In this document: positions 23,671 through 37,255 of the stretch, piece after piece | How the letters are laid out: each line of letters opens with the position of its first letter | Numbering within the stretch: position 1 is the first letter of the stretch | From: Gigaspora margarita | Taxonomy: Eukaryota; Glomeromycota; Glomeromycetes; Diversisporales; Gigasporaceae | NCBI GenBank assembly: GCA_009809945.1 | Contig: WTPW01000969.1 | Span: 87,944 to 151,943 of the forward strand | DNA length: 64,000 nt | Reading direction: 5' to 3' | Made by a program: the position numbers and the translations under genes | Notes under the pieces: model-generated | Told to the model about the DNA's origin: nothing | Database searches by the model: none | Seen by the model: the letters and a program-made list of their open reading frames with translations, nothing else

Positions 23671-24341
23671 AATTTAGTGTTGGGATTAGGATGGTTGAGA
23701 TATAGTTCATGATTCGTGAGACATTTGATCAAATCTTAAGAGATTTTCATCAAAAAAAGCGATGTTTAATTGATAGATGTCGTTATATTTTCAAAATTCT
23801 TCTTCATATCGAGACTTAATCTACTGTAATTTATAATATAAGGATTTAAAAGTATATGTATAAAATAGTTTAATGACAGGATTGCATTTTTATAACTTTA
23901 TGAATTATTAAAATACGTATAAAAATGTGCACTTATAAAATGTTTACTTAAAATTAACAAAATATCGATTAAATTTTTATTCATATTATAAATTATTTTG
24001 ATAATAATAAAAATTACAGTCCAACTTTTATTTAAATTCAAAATCTAATACATAAATAAGGCTTCAGCCCTATGAAACGTCATCGGTTTATTACTAGATT
24101 TAACAGCCATCATTTCCTAACTTTATAGATTAATCAGTAAATAACTGATAATATATTCTTTGTAAGATTACTATCAGAATATTTGAAATCAGGAATAGAA
24201 TTTTATTACACTGGAAAATTCCAATTGACAAAATAAAGACATAAAATAAAATTATATTCTTTAAACAATTTAATTAATGACAAAAATTATTTGTGAATAT
24301 TTTAAGAGAATATGTATTTACAAGTATTGATACGGAGAAAT

Positions 24342-25005
24342 TTATTTATACCCCATCAACTCACGCATCTTTCCAATGATAACACAAATCATAGTTAAAA
24401 ATAATTTTTGTAAAACTAATAAAGTAGGCACTAAATAGGGTATGAGAACACCAGCTATTTCCTCCGGTTGACATAAAATCTCTTGTCTTTTTATAATATA
24501 TTTTCTATCGTTGCCGTAGGTTAAATCTAATTTTACCGTAACTCTAAGAAAAAAATATTATTTTATTTTTTTTTATTTTTATTTTTATTTTTTTCTGTGA
24601 TTCTTTCATTATTTACCTTATTGGCTGTTCAACCCAGAAGAAAACACCACGACGAGCACAATGCGTTACGTCAATTACAACCTTATTATGTTCTTCATTA
24701 AAAAGTAATTCATGAATAATCGCTTTATCAGAAAATATATAACCTGAAAAAAATATTCCACAATAATCATGCGTTAATAAAATATAACAACAGATTATTA
24801 TAATATAATAAAGTATTTAATCACCTCTATAAAACTGATTTAGTCCGATAAACTGATCTCGAGAACACCGACCACTGGAAATATAAGTCATAAAATTTTT
24901 GACTTCAAGGTTTTTACAATAGTATTTTGCAACTTCTTGTGCGTTCATTTTTGAGCCAAGAATAAGATATATAATTTTGGGAATATCCTGAACTGGGTCG
25001 TCCAT
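24342..25005 (-). CDS. NTF2-like (SigF-type) protein, 3 exons
   Basis: The protein has 169 residues. Exons on the minus strand are 25005-24825, 24743-24617 and 24543-24342, with GTGATT and GTAAAT donors and CAG and TAG acceptors; all phases fit. The start MDDPVQDIPKII and the plan (helical start, CSRDQFIGLNQFYRG, VVIDVTHCARRGVFFW, VTVKLDLTYG, YIIKRQEILCQPEE) match the fungal SigF-like NTF2-like domain family as I know it, whose members start M-x-NPV-x-EIP. A hydrophobic C-terminal segment (about residues 140-163, LIPYLVPTLLVLQKLFLTMI) suggests a membrane anchor or association. Biochemical function is unknown for this family; the NTF2 fold often binds small hydrophobic ligands. It stands alone, with no operon-like neighbour. 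An overlapping frame reaching 25240 is a shadow of the first exon and 5' flank. Confidence 0.8.
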
Positions 25006-25938
25006 GTTTTTTGTGTTTACGTATTTTCGTGTTTTCCGTTTGAATAAACAAAGAGATTTGTGAATACTTTATATATAATTTAACCCAGAAATGTGAGAAA
25101 TTATCAATTTTGCAATCTTGAATTTTCACATGAATATCTCGTCTGCACCCCTGAGCTGGAAAATTAACAAGCCTCATTATATGAATGACTATATAAACAA
25201 TATTAATTGACGTTTGACTTTCTTGATTGGTTCTATACAAGGAAGAAATTTTGTTCTTTTATTCTTGTTTAGTATATGGAATTAGTAAGATCATTTTTTG
25301 ATTATAAAAAAATAGTATGTTTATTTTACAAACAATTGCGAATCTATGATTTGTTTTTTATTATTAAAGTTAGACTGAACGAGTTTACTTGACATTAGAT
25401 CAGATTGAACAGCTATTTTCTAGCTTCCAAAATAGGACTAGCGATATTACGAGAATAACCAATAAACATAAAAAAGATGTAACATCGCACTATTTTCACA
25501 TTACAATGCATTAACTTATTTGTCCACTGATAATCTCGCTCTGATAATTAATAGTAATCCATATTTAGAGTGTCCTGCATCTAAATAGCATCAAAGATAT
25601 TACGATAATCATATATTTAAAGTCAATTGGAATTGGTTTATTTTTTAATTTTACAGTGTAAAACTAATTACTAATGAAATTTGTTAATTGAATTAAAAAC
25701 GTCGGAATTTGTCTTAATCAACCTGAAATTTCCAGTAATTTTTACAATAGATTTTTTATATAATGATTTTCATAATGTGGCTATGTATGCATATATGTAC
25801 GCCTTCTAGAATTCCCAATGCTTTAAAATATGCTTATTACAAATAAAAAATAAATGGGGTTTATAGATTACCGATTGCGAAATAAATACGTTACTAATTT
25901 AATTCGAAATCAGAAACCTGAATTATAATTATGAAAAA

Positions 25939-26030
25939 TAAGGAATTTTTTTCATCAGAATTAATGTCACTCCCATGTGCTGCTACACAGCACATGAGTG
26001 GCATTAACTCCGATGAAAAAAATTTCCTTA
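25939..26030. mobile_element. 88-bp hairpin MITE with TA duplication
   Basis: AAGGAATTTTTTTCATC and GATGAAAAAAATTTCCTT form the arms, with AGCACATGAGTGG words near the loop. TA lies at both ends. A minimal Tc1/mariner-like MITE is plausible. Confidence 0.65.
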
Positions 26031-26044
26031 TGTCCAATATTGAT

Positions 26045-26195
26045 GTTATTGTTCATATTATATTAGCATGTGGAATTTTTTGTCGTGACATTTTGCATAA
26101 ATGATGATGTCATTTTATGACAAAAATATCAAGGCAAAAAATTTTTACATGATCATATCACATGAACATATCACATGAACAATAACAATTAGATC
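26045..26195. repeat. Foldback repeat with duplicated inner words
   Basis: TTATTGTTCATATTATATTA on the left mirrors ATCACATGAACAATAA on the right, where ATCACATGAACAT is doubled. CAAAAAATTTTT and GGAATTTTTTG form the inner arms. Confidence 0.5.
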
Positions 26196-28293
26196 TGAAA
26201 CGCTCTAGTAAAGATGCTATCTAAAAAAGGGAAATTCTATTTTCACTTAGGTTAAAGCCACTCGATATATAATTTTCATTATTTGTGTTATATAATGCAA
26301 ACTACCATAGCAACCTAAATTTCAATAGGTGGTTAGTGGTTAGGGTTGATGAAATTTAACAATATTTGTATATCTGATATAGTATCCGGTGGTTTACGAC
26401 GATTGTGGTGGTAATTACGTAAGCTGCCAAACAACTGACGGATAATAAAAGTTATGCATCGGGAGATTTTCACCCGGGTGAAAAATAAATTTCCGTTAAA
26501 AACATCCTAATTATTTTCGCAAATGCCTACCAAGCACGTAAATAACAGTTAAGCATCAATCGTACGCAAACTCCGGAAACGAGTAAAGATCAAAATCATG
26601 AGAAAATACATTATAGCTGTTTTAATCATTCTGGGACACCTGGCAAAACATTCAACGAATGATTTTTCTGCTGATTCGATTGTGATTTCGGCATAACGAC
26701 AATAGATGTGTAATTTAAAATCAAGTGACTAATATAAATACGTATTATACTATATCCTGTATTGACTACAAATATACAGTACTATCAACTCAACTGTTGA
26801 TTCTGGAAAAAAAAAATATCGTTATAAAAAATTAATGTTTTACAATTCTTTTTTTTATAATAACTATTATAAAATTGTATCTAAAGTTCGTTATAGAGTT
26901 TGTTATATTTCAAAACTGACTATATGGCACTTTAAAGCATCTTCGTTAGCAAAAAATTAAAAAAAAGGGAAATTTACGAGGCTAATCTGTCTGAAAAATT
27001 GCCAAACATTAGGTGTCAATAGACTTTCTATAAGTTGAATTCTCCAAGATATTGATACTGTATATTGAAAAACTTTGTATCATATTTTCGATAAACATTT
27101 ATAAAGAATCTCGTGTTAAATTTTCAAACCAGTCTACAAATTCTTGATCATATCTAACTTTTTAATCTTTGCACCTATTCGTGTACGCAATATGTTCATT
27201 ATAACAGTCTGATTTATATCCAGCACCTTTTGATATTCCTTGTTAAGATTATTGGTTGACATGGTCAGTCTTTTTTCGCACAAAAACACAAAAAACATAT
27301 GTCGCATGTGTCAACATTATTATAAAAGTTATTTTGTAGAACAAATTATTATGTAATGTAAAAATATATATCTTTTATCATGCTGAAATCAATAACTTGC
27401 CCAAATCGGGCAAAAAAGTATTCGGCTAATTTGTAAAGTTCAGGTATGACTTTCTATCAGCTTCCGGATCCGGTAATTATGAGGTAACCAAGCAAGATTC
27501 AACCTAAGAACAGCTAAGTATTAACAATAAGTAACAATGAAAATCAAATTCAAGAAAATTGTCAGCATTCCATTCACGACTCTATCAAATTATTGTTGCA
27601 TTTAAATATACTGTATATATATATTTTTTCCGGGTGCATACCCCGTTCCAGTTGTTTGCACCTGATGTGTGCATTCTTTTAAATAAACTTTATTTCCGGG
27701 TGCATTACGTCGGATTCATCCTATATATCACATGCGTGCAATATTTTTCACTATAAATAAAAATTCTGATTTCATTTTCTCTTTTATAGCGATAATTCTC
27801 AATTTAGTTAAATTATGAAATTCCGAAATGAATCTTTTTTTTTTTTCTTGACCCACCTAACCCATCTTTTTGGATAAAAATAATACACATCGTTTTTGAC
27901 TCATGTGATCAATAGAGTATTAAGTTATTACTCATTAAAAGCATAAACCTTTATTTTGCTTTATTAAATATATAAATGGCTTATTTTGTTAGCTAAGCTT
28001 TTATTATTTCTTTATTTATGCAATTGCTAAGATAAAATTTTTAAATTGTTAGGAATTTTTTCGACTTAAATATAAATCTAATTATGCAATTTTGTTTTTT
28101 TTTTTTTGTAACTCATAGTACAAATTTCAGACCTAAAGCAATAAATCAATAATAATGAATAAAAAAAAAATAAAATAATAATAAGTCATGCAGGAGGAAC
28201 AGAAAATTTTAAGTGTTTATAATCTTAAGGGTAACACCGGACATACTACTCCAGTCTCTAAATGTATGATTATACCCAAGATTTAGAGGTTAG
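26196..28293. other. AT-rich intergenic stretch
   Basis: No gene supported. Two copies of TTTCCGGGTGCAT lie at about 27628 and 27702 without further structure. Short T and A runs are common. Confidence 0.5.
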
Positions 28294-29148
28294 GATAAGA
28301 TTAGTGACTGGACTTGTCAACTCGTGACTCGAATATTTCAAATTTATCATTCTTCGAATCAACTCATGAGTTACTCACGAGTTAATTATTCATGTATAAT
28401 TACGTGTTATATTATGCTGTTAAAATAGTTAATAATAAAATTTGGCATAATTAATACATATGTAATTTTAACGTAACTACGTGTTTGTAATTCATTGAAA
28501 TTAAATAAAACTATATAATTGTCATATTTAATAACTTTTAAGATATTTTCATATATACAAATATGGGGCGAAAACAAAAACAATAATAAACAGGAGAAAT
28601 TCTACGTTGAAAAATTAGACTAAGTACTACTACAGCAAAAATACAAAACTTGATTCAGAATTGGTAGGTGAGATATTATTTTAAAAAGAAATACGGATTT
28701 GCACTAGAATAGTATTCCTTTTTTTTAACAAGCAATTAATAGTGCGATTTTTTCATTGGGTTTGATATGTCTAATAGCAAGATATATATTATCAGTAACG
28801 ATTATTTGTATTATCTTCTCATCTTCCTGTATTTGGGATTTTATTTAATCTAGGTCACTTTCTTGAGGGCAATATATATTACATTATTTCATGTTGACAA
28901 ATAATTAATATATTACTTGTTTTCATACCTTAAAATCTGTGATAAATAACATGTAACTGGAATTATATTTGCTTTGCATAACTCGTTATTCAATGTATAT
29001 TTGCTTTTGTAACTCAAAACTTTCAATAAAATAGTTGTTGTGACTCGAATAACTCAAATGAAACTCGAACAACATTATTATTCTAATGATTAAAGCATTC
29101 TTTGAGTTTAATTCACGAGTTATCACGAGTCCAGTCACTAGACAAGAT
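28294..29148. mobile_element. hAT-like element, 839 bp
   Basis: The element 28302-29140 has ends TAGTGACTGGACTTGTC and CGAGTCCAGTCACTA. The flanks GATAAGAT and GACAAGAT agree in 7 of 8 bases. Subterminal CTCGTGACTCG and CACGAGTTA words are repeated at both ends. No transposase frame. Confidence 0.8.
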
Positions 29149-29364
29149 ACCCCAAATTAAAATTTTTATTAAAATTTTTTATTTATAAAATTAAAATTAT
29201 ACAGGCAAATATATTAATTCAGCTAAATCTCCGTTGCCAATTTTGTAACTAATAATAGATTTTTTCTGCAAAATCATTAATTTATATTTATTATTGATGA
29301 AGTCAAATTGTTCAAACTGTAAAGATAAAGTAATATTGGATAAATATTATACATTTACTATTAG

Positions 29365-29440
29365 GACTAACGATCCTTTTGGTCCATCCTAAAAAGGACT
29401 GAACTGACTGATTTCTGGATGAACAGAAGGATCGTTAGTC
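29365..29440. terminator. Hairpin just 3' of the GTPase gene
   Basis: GACTAACGATCCTT and AAGGATCGTTAGTC pair in a 76-bp hairpin that ends 9 bp from the stop codon of the minus-strand gene. It may be a tiny MITE (the flanks show no clear duplication) that now lies in the 3' UTR. A role in transcript ending is only inferred from position. Confidence 0.4.
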
Positions 29441-29449
29441 TGGACCAGA

Positions 29450-32400
29450 TTAATTATCAGCACCATTTTCAAGGCACTGACGTAGTACACTAATGATTTT
29501 ACGGTAATCTTTTTTAAAGCAACCATGTTTTTCTAACTCCGACTCATTTGCTGGTTTACAATAAAGCTTTTCTGCCATATTTTGATTCAACATTTCAAAG
29601 AACCAACACATAATTTCATTAAAATTAGTTCTATAATGGGGTTCAAATTTCCAATTTTTGAAATCGATAGATTTTGCTTTATCCCATCTTAGTTGTTTAT
29701 TATCATAATGTACAATTGCATCATTAGGACGATTATGGCATGCCATTGCAACTAGTTGTTTCGTGGATGAATAATGTGTCCCCTTAAGGCCTCCTGGTTG
29801 ATGGCTAGTATGATGTCTTTTTGTTTCTCCATAATCATTATCATGGCCTCTTTCCTCCCAACATAAAGCGCCACACCAGTAACAAAGTTCTGTACATCCA
29901 AGCCTTTTCTCAACCAACTTATCATCAGATGGATTTGGTAATGATTCTGCTTTTAATTGATCATAACCTGTCCTTTTATCATCGAGCTCTTTTATGATAG
30001 CATTATGGAACATTTCAAAGTTTTTATCAACTGAATCATCTTTAATGTTCAATTGGTAGTCAATACCATCAACTTGTGTCATATATTTATTCACAAATTT
30101 TCTTATATTAGTATAACTTTTGCAATTGCGAATTTCCTGACGAACATAATCGAATTGCTGATCAGAAGTTTCCTTATATTTTTGTCCTTTGTCTGTACAT
30201 TCATTAACTTTATTTTTAAACCACTTTTCAATCATTTCTTTAGGGAATAAAAAGTGCTCTGCTACTTTATTTAATTTATTTTTGTCACCATTTTGAATTT
30301 GTTCAGCAAGTTCAATAAAATATTGAATTCTAATTGTTTCTGAATTATTCATCCAAGAGATGCTAAGTACATGATCTCTTCGATATCTGCTTTCTGCATC
30401 TATCGCTTTTTTAACAATAGCTTTCAATAAATAGTCCCCGGTAACGTGACCTTTATATTCAAGCAAATGATCATATTTAACACGAAGCTGAATCTTTTCC
30501 TTATATTCAACTTCTATTTTATCAAGCACTTCAAGCAGTGTATTATGCTTTCCCCCTTTTTCTAAAGTATTTAACATTGTTAATATCGCGTATGCATGAA
30601 CTTTCATTTCAAACTCTGAATTAAATTTTATGTTAAGTTTAGTTGAAAGATTATTCATTATTTTTTCTGTTTCAGCTTTAAGTTCATGTACAATTTCAGG
30701 ATCAAAATTGTCAGTCTTAGATAAAATTTGGTTTGTTACATAATTAATTTCGTTTTCGAGCCATGCTATATCATTTGGTTCCAGACATTTCTTCATAAAA
30801 AAGTTAAAACTAGATATCGCATTAATCTTAGATAATTCTGGAATAGTTCTATTTTTATAATTTTCAAAAAGATCTTGTGTCCACATCTTTTCAAATTCTT
30901 TTTCTACTTTATTATTGATCTTTTCATTCATAAATGCTTTATTTTCTGTTGATACTTTTTCACACAATAAATTCCATATTTCAATTATTCCCTTCTGCTT
31001 GTTTAAAACCATTTCTAATAACCTGTCAATAAATTCGAATTGTCTGAAAAATCTATTTCGCATTAAAATGTCCTCAAGCATATTTTTAAGCTCATTTGAT
31101 TTAGATTCACGACAATCAATGATATACGCACTGAACGTTTGATTAGTTTCCTTTTTACAAATGATATCATTTCTTTCTTCAAGATAGTCACTTAAGTTAC
31201 CTCTCTCTTTAGCTACCTTTTTACATTCTTCACAATCTTCCTGAATCTCAATCTCTGGAACACCTTCTAACTTTTTAATCAATTCTCCACATTTTAATTT
31301 AATTGAATCCACACTTGAACCTTCTGAAAGACTTTCCTGAACAATAGTTCGAATTTCATATTCGATTAATTTCTTATGTTTTAAAAACGCCATGTCAATT
31401 ATTTCTTTCAATTTTGCGCTTTGGATTCCAAGTTCAATAAAATCATAAGTTTCATTAATCTTTAGGAACGAGAAATCTTCACGTACTACTGCATCCCAGT
31501 AACCCTTAATTAGTTGAAACCATTTTGAAAATTTTTTCTTATTTTTTGAATTTTCGCAGTTCTTAATTATTGACTTGTATAAGTCAACAATGTCCTCATG
31601 ATATTGTTTTGATGGTGGAGAATAAGATGCTGTATTATTTTTAAATGGAGCAAATATTTTGAGAAGGTTTTCGTCTTCTATCTTACTAAGATATTCTTTG
31701 TTGTGTGCTCCCATTTTACTATCTGTTGCTTTGACTGTTTTTCTTAAAATTTTTTGAAAATTTTCATGAAATTTCTGTTTTAGTTCTACCTTATTATTAT
31801 CTATAGCATGTTGTACTATAAATATATTGAGGGACTTGTCAAGAATTATCATTATCCCAATGGTTATACTCAAGATTTTGTCTAATTCTTCCTCTGAGTT
31901 TCCAAGTATATTAATTATTGTTAAATTGCTTATTTGCATTGCAAAATGTACTAACATTCTATCCTTTTTTTCTGATTCCGTACCAACCATTTTCTCTGGC
32001 GCACAAAGTCCCTCAGAGTCAATCAAGATAAAAGCATCAACACCAAGTTTATTGGATAAGTCTTTTTCCAAAAATAAGAATTGCATTAAAAGTCCTCTAG
32101 TACAACGCCTAGCTGAAACAGCAAATTTGCATGCAAAAAGTGCATTTAGAAGAGTGGATTTTCCAGAAGATTGTAAACCAAGTATACTAATTACAAAAAT
32201 CTTAAGATCAGGAAATCTTTTATTAATATATTTGCAAACGGCTAAGAACCAAGCTTCAGATATAGTTGTAGAATCACCATCAAGTAATTCTATAGTATAA
32301 CCATTAATTAACAGATCTGCATAATATCCTGGTGATCTCAAAATATTTTCTTTAATTGGATCATTGTCGGAATCATTTATTTTTGGATTAGAAACAAAAC

Positions 32401-35400
32401 TTTTACACATAGTATACATATATCCTAATCCACGAAAGAAATGTTCAATTCTCAAATTTGTGTTATCAACTTCTTCCAAAAGTTTTGTGACATCTTCACG
32501 AATATTGTTCTTTTTAAACAAATTCATCAAACTCGTGTTATTTAATTGATTCACTTTCAATATAGCGTCATTCCGAAGAAGTTTAGAAGACTCTTCTGCG
32601 AAAAGCCTGGATAATTCTATTTCAAGATGAGTTAGAGCTCTTATTCTTTTTTTAATTGGTCGTAATGCTATAATAGAACTGAATAATCGCAACTCTGGTT
32701 TGCTTTGCAAAAATTTTAAGAAATCGAATTCATCTTTAAATTGTTGTTTTTGAAGTTGCATAATCTCTAATTTAGTATGATGACAAGTTTTATCCTTAAC
32801 AAAATTTATAAGTTCCTGGGATTCATCACATTTTATATTTTGGGCAAGTTGAAGTGTTTCTCCCATTTCTAATTCAGTTAATTCATTAAATGAATATCCG
32901 CCAAGATTAGAATCTAAAACATCTTCAAAATTTTTGTAAACTTCTTTTATTGCATTATCCTTAGGATTCACATAGATGTCTCTAACCTTTTTTGAACCAA
33001 TTAATTTTTTGAGTTCATCTTTTTGATCTTCATCTCCAGGTTGTAAGAAAACCAAGAAATAAGAAGGTAATTGTTTTAGAAATTCTAGTCGATCTTGGTA
33101 GCGTAAGGCATCACCATGCAAATTTGCAAGCAATATGATCTCTTTTCTCCCTTTTTCATAATAATTTTTAAAGACATTGTTCCATAGATAATCACCACAA
33201 GTCTCTTCTGTTAACCAAACAAACTCAACACTTCCATCGATCATATGTGGAATTCCATATTTGGTTCTTGGCTCAGAATATGATGTGAACATATTTTCTG
33301 AAGCCATCAACTGATTAAGTATAGTACTCTTTCCTCGAGTGTTCATTCCAACCTGAACAGCAACAATCAATTTAAAAGAATCTTCAAAAAGATGATTTTC
33401 TATGATTGATTCATTGCTTGTACAACATTTGATAGTTGATCCGATAAACAAAGGAAGCATTACTTTAAACTTTTCTGCGTTATCTAAATCGGGTATCAAT
33501 AAAGGAAATGCAATTGGAAGTTGAGGTACAGTTTGAAAGATATCTTTAGCAACAGAACATTCAGCAGAGGCCAATAGTGTAGCAATGCAATCAAATCTTG
33601 ATAATCTGTTTCTTTTTATTAGCTTTTTGTTTTCAACCTTTGATTCATCATCAGAAGACTCTTCATCTTCTTGATCAATGACTAACTTTGCAAAGTTTTC
33701 TGCCTTAAGAATGTCAACATCACGCATTTTAACTTTCTGACGAATATATGGAAGAACTGCAGCCACGTTCATATGAATTTCATTAGATAATAAATTTGGT
33801 TGAGGAATAAGGTCACTAAGCATGAAATAATGTTTAGGTTCAATTAAAGGTAATTTTTCATCCAAAATTGAGTACCATTTTTTATCTATCTTTAAAACTT
33901 CATTTTCATCTGGCAGAAATGGTGAGACTTGAGGTGGAATTGATGGTTGGAATTTTGATATTAACATCTCTCGTGCTTCACTATTTCCACTAGCTGCAGA
34001 TTTCATGAACAACATGTATGCTTTCTTAGAATTTTTTTTGAGTATAGTTTTTGGTCTGCTTAAAATTCCGTTTTTTTTGACTCCAATTCCGTCTAGATAA
34101 CACATTCCAAGTTGATATTGTCCATTTATATTTCCACCTTGTGCAGATTCTTTGTAGTGTTGAACTGCTATCTCACTGTTTTTTTCAACACCAATTCCGT
34201 TTTGATAACAAAGTCCAAGTTGGCACTGCCCATCTGTATTTCCACCTTGTGCAGATGCTTTGTACCATTTAAACGCTTCTACGTCATTTTTTTCGACTCC
34301 AATTCCGTTTTGATAAAAAAAACCAAGTTGGTACTGTCCATTTGTATCTCCAGCTTGTGCAGAATCTTTGTAGCATTGAAATGCTTCCTTACTGTTTTTT
34401 TCAGTTCCAATTCCTTTTTGATAACAAAGCCCAAGATTGTACTGTCCATTTGCACTTCCACCTCGTGCAGATTTCTCAGCCCATTGAAAAGCCTTTTCAT
34501 TATCTTTATAAACTACTATTCCATAAAGAAAACACGATGCAATCAATCCTTGTGCTAAATTGTTTCCATTATCAGCTGATATATAGAGGAATTTGAATGT
34601 ATCTTCGCTTATATCCCATGCTCCTTCCTGAAACCAGTTTGTTAGAATTGCTTGTGCTAAACGACTCCCGTTTTCAGCAGGCTTCATATACCACTTTAAT
34701 GATTCCAATTGGTTTTTTTGAGTGCCATTGCCATCACGATAACAATGTCCAATATTAAACTCTCTAGCTGGAATATACTTAAAAACACTACGTCCCATTT
34801 TAATCACGTCATGTCTTTTTAAAATACGTGAACGAGAAAATACTTCCTCATTAATATAAATTATCGATTCAGAATCAAAGCAGGTAATTTCAACTTTTCC
34901 ATGGTAATTTATAATTTTTGCATGCTTTTTATTAATTTCTTGGTCTTTTATGACAATGTGATTTGAATAATTCCTTCCTACAAGTATTTCGCCTTCAGGG
35001 AGGAAAAGGTATTGATTTCGAGGTGAGCCTTCAATAATTTTTAAGCAAGCTTCCTCTTTTGTTATAGAATTATTTTCTCTGTAAGAAATTTCTTGAATGA
35101 TATCATAATTATGATATATGAGATCAAGATCAATTTCATCGAGACAATTGATGAAATCCTTAATTGGTGGACGTTTATGTTTATCCTTATTCCATGCATC
35201 ACAATAAAGCTCTTTGTAATCCACAGGTGTTAATTCAATAGGTGATTCTCTTATTCCATATATAAGAGAAATTTTTAATTCTTCTATATCTTGATTATTA
35301 TAAAAAGCTGGTTTTCCGCTTGTTATCTCCCATAATATCACCCCTAGACTGTAAATATCGGAAGGTTTGTTAAACATTTTAGTACTATTAAAACATTTCG

Positions 35401-36355
35401 GGTCCACATAAGCAACATTTTTGTCAGTGATTTCAATAGTAGGTTCTATTGTAGGTTTCATTTGATTATCGAGTGATACAGCTGAGCTAAAATTTGTAAT
35501 CACTAATTTATCTTTATAGCTGATTATGTTTTTTGAGTTCTAACATCAAATTTTATGCAAAAAATTAAATAACATGTCAATACAGTAAACTAAAATTAAA
35601 TTTTAGGCATAATTAATAATATACTAACCAAGTTACAAAGTATAATATTCTCCATATGAATATAACTTAAACCATTGGCAAGATCTTTAGCCATCTTTAT
35701 TTTATAATGCCAGCTTTTTTTTGAGACATCTTCCAAATCTTCGTCTAAGTTTTTGTTACCACAATACTCAAGCACAATAGAGTAAAAATTCTTAGAAGGT
35801 TCTGAAATAATGAAAAATAGGGTTAAAAAGATGAAAAATTTAACTTGATAGAGACAAATATAATACCTTTAGTGACACCAAGAAATTTGATTACGTTTTC
35901 ATTGGGTTCAATGTTTCTTAAATTTTTTATCTAATATTTTATAAAGTTGAAATATTAGAGGTTTCACTTGTATATAATATATCTTAAATATTTTATGTTT
36001 GATCAAAATCCATGAATATTATCACGGGAATATTCATACATTATTTAACGATACATACTTCTCTGTTAAATTTATTATAATATTCAGCTTCATTATTTTC
36101 TTTTAAAAATTTAAGGACGACGTGGGAATTATTAATTTTCAAAAAGGCATATTTGATATCGCAAAATTCGTCTGAAATATTCGATACGTCTTGAAAGTCT
36201 TGAAAGTCTTTATGATTGAACTCTTTAAAAATTCCTTTGGAATTACGCCTACCGGTGTCCCTCCATTGAAAAGGTTTAAAAAAAAAAATAAAAATTAAAA
36301 AAAAAAACAAAAAAAAAAAAATTCCTTTAACAATTTCAGATGTAATTTCGTCCAT
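29450..36355 (-). CDS. Pseudokinase-FHA-Sel1-VLIG GTPase fusion
   Basis: The predicted protein has about 2207 residues from four minus-strand exons: 36355-36059, 35930-35867, 35801-35629 and 35539-29450. Donors are GTATGT, GTATTA and GTTAGT, and phases fit. The N-terminal 290 residues are kinase-shaped (VVLKFL, FYSIVLEYCG, SDIYSLGVILWEITSGKPAF), but the glycine loop is gone, HRD reads LCN and DFG reads NFS, so it is a pseudokinase. An FHA-like domain follows (about 355-435: EGEILVGRNYSN, NKKHAKI, IIYINE), then seven Sel1 repeats (about 440-730). Next come two P-loops: GMNTRGKST (about 910) and GLQSSGKSTLLN (about 1297). The second continues CTRGLLMQF and DSEGL, as in VLIG/URGCP GTPases. Coiled-coil-rich sequence leads to a Cys/His C-terminus (CYWCGALCWE, HHTSHQPGGL). 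It is likely a cytosolic nucleotide-controlled scaffold; the partner is unknown. An upstream in-frame ATG at 36400 is possible. Confidence 0.85.
34085..34510 (-). repeat. 108-bp tandem repeat encoding Sel1 units
   Basis: Four units of 108 bp (36 codons) lie within the GTPase gene, each encoding a Sel1 repeat of the form NGQYQLG-CYQNGIGVEKN. The units are similar at DNA level (TTGATAACAAAG, CCACCTTGTGCAGA), which points to recent unequal expansion. Confidence 0.8.
36227..36328 (+). mobile_element. Short retroposed A-tail fragment inside exon 1
   Basis: The 78-bp insert 36239-36316 ends in a 50-bp A-rich tail and is flanked by a perfect 12-bp duplication AAAAATTCCTTT (36227-36238, 36317-36328). 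This is the mark of target-primed LINE/SINE insertion. Just before the tail is ACGCC-TACC-GGTGT-CCC, a small hairpin also found in the retroposon at 54214-54399. It lies in opposite orientation to the gene and adds 90 bp, so the frame is kept. Confidence 0.8.
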
Positions 36356-37255
36356 GTTTTTGAAAGGGAACCTACATGTACATACGATATATTTAAACAA
36401 GTTATTTGAAGTCTAGAAAATGGTATTTTGGGGGCGTACAATTTTTCGAATAATGTTCATGTGAGCCAAATTTTTGTTTTTAGTAGCATGCACATGAATA
36501 ATTTGATATTAAAGTTTTAGCTGATTAATTTTGATACATATTTCCTTAAATGATTTATGCAATGCATAGTTTTCTACATGCGGTACAAGCATGATGGAAA
36601 GTCCTTTTGATTGGCCAACGTGATACAATTGAATGTAGATCGTTACACAAATTATTTATATTAGTTTTAGAGTACTCCCTATATGAAAAACGTAATCGTC
36701 CATATGACAAGTGGTTACCTATGGCCAAATAATTTTCAGAATAAGTTGGTCTTTCGCTTTACTAGCAGTTAGCGAATTTAATCCCATATAATCCCATTCC
36801 CGGGGAAGTTTACTAATGCCGCATGCTTGTTACTAGCATACTAGTATATAGCTAAGTAGATTCGTAATTTTTGGCTTTTTTTTTTTATTTTAACAACTTG
36901 TATTCGAGATGACAGGTACTTACAAGAGAGTTCCGAATAAATTGAAAGTTAAGTTTTTGTATTTTTTTTTCGTTATTTTTAGTACTTCAACGTCTAATAC
37001 AATTTTTAATTTTAAAGAGATCTGAATATACTTAAGTGAAGATAATTTCAAATGGGAAGATAGTAGCTATGGAGAGATTCGAATAATACAACTATTTTCA
37101 AAAAGGTGTGAGCAGCAGGGACGGGGAATACTTCCAATATTAAATTGAAATTTTTACGCTAGTTATTCCATTATCACCGGCGAGATTTGATCAGTGATAA
37201 TTATCATTTATTCTGTTTTTATTTTAATGGAAGCATTCACAGTCCCTGGTGGTTA

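Noticed and set aside
24914-25240. A 108-residue minus-strand frame upstream of the NTF2-like start
   Set aside because: It overlaps exon 1 in another frame, and the spliced three-exon model fits family sequence and splice phases better.
32364-32549. Plus-strand frames across 29.5-35.5 kb as separate genes
   Set aside because: They are antisense to the long GTPase frame, lack starts with context and domains, and follow the codon pattern of the minus strand.
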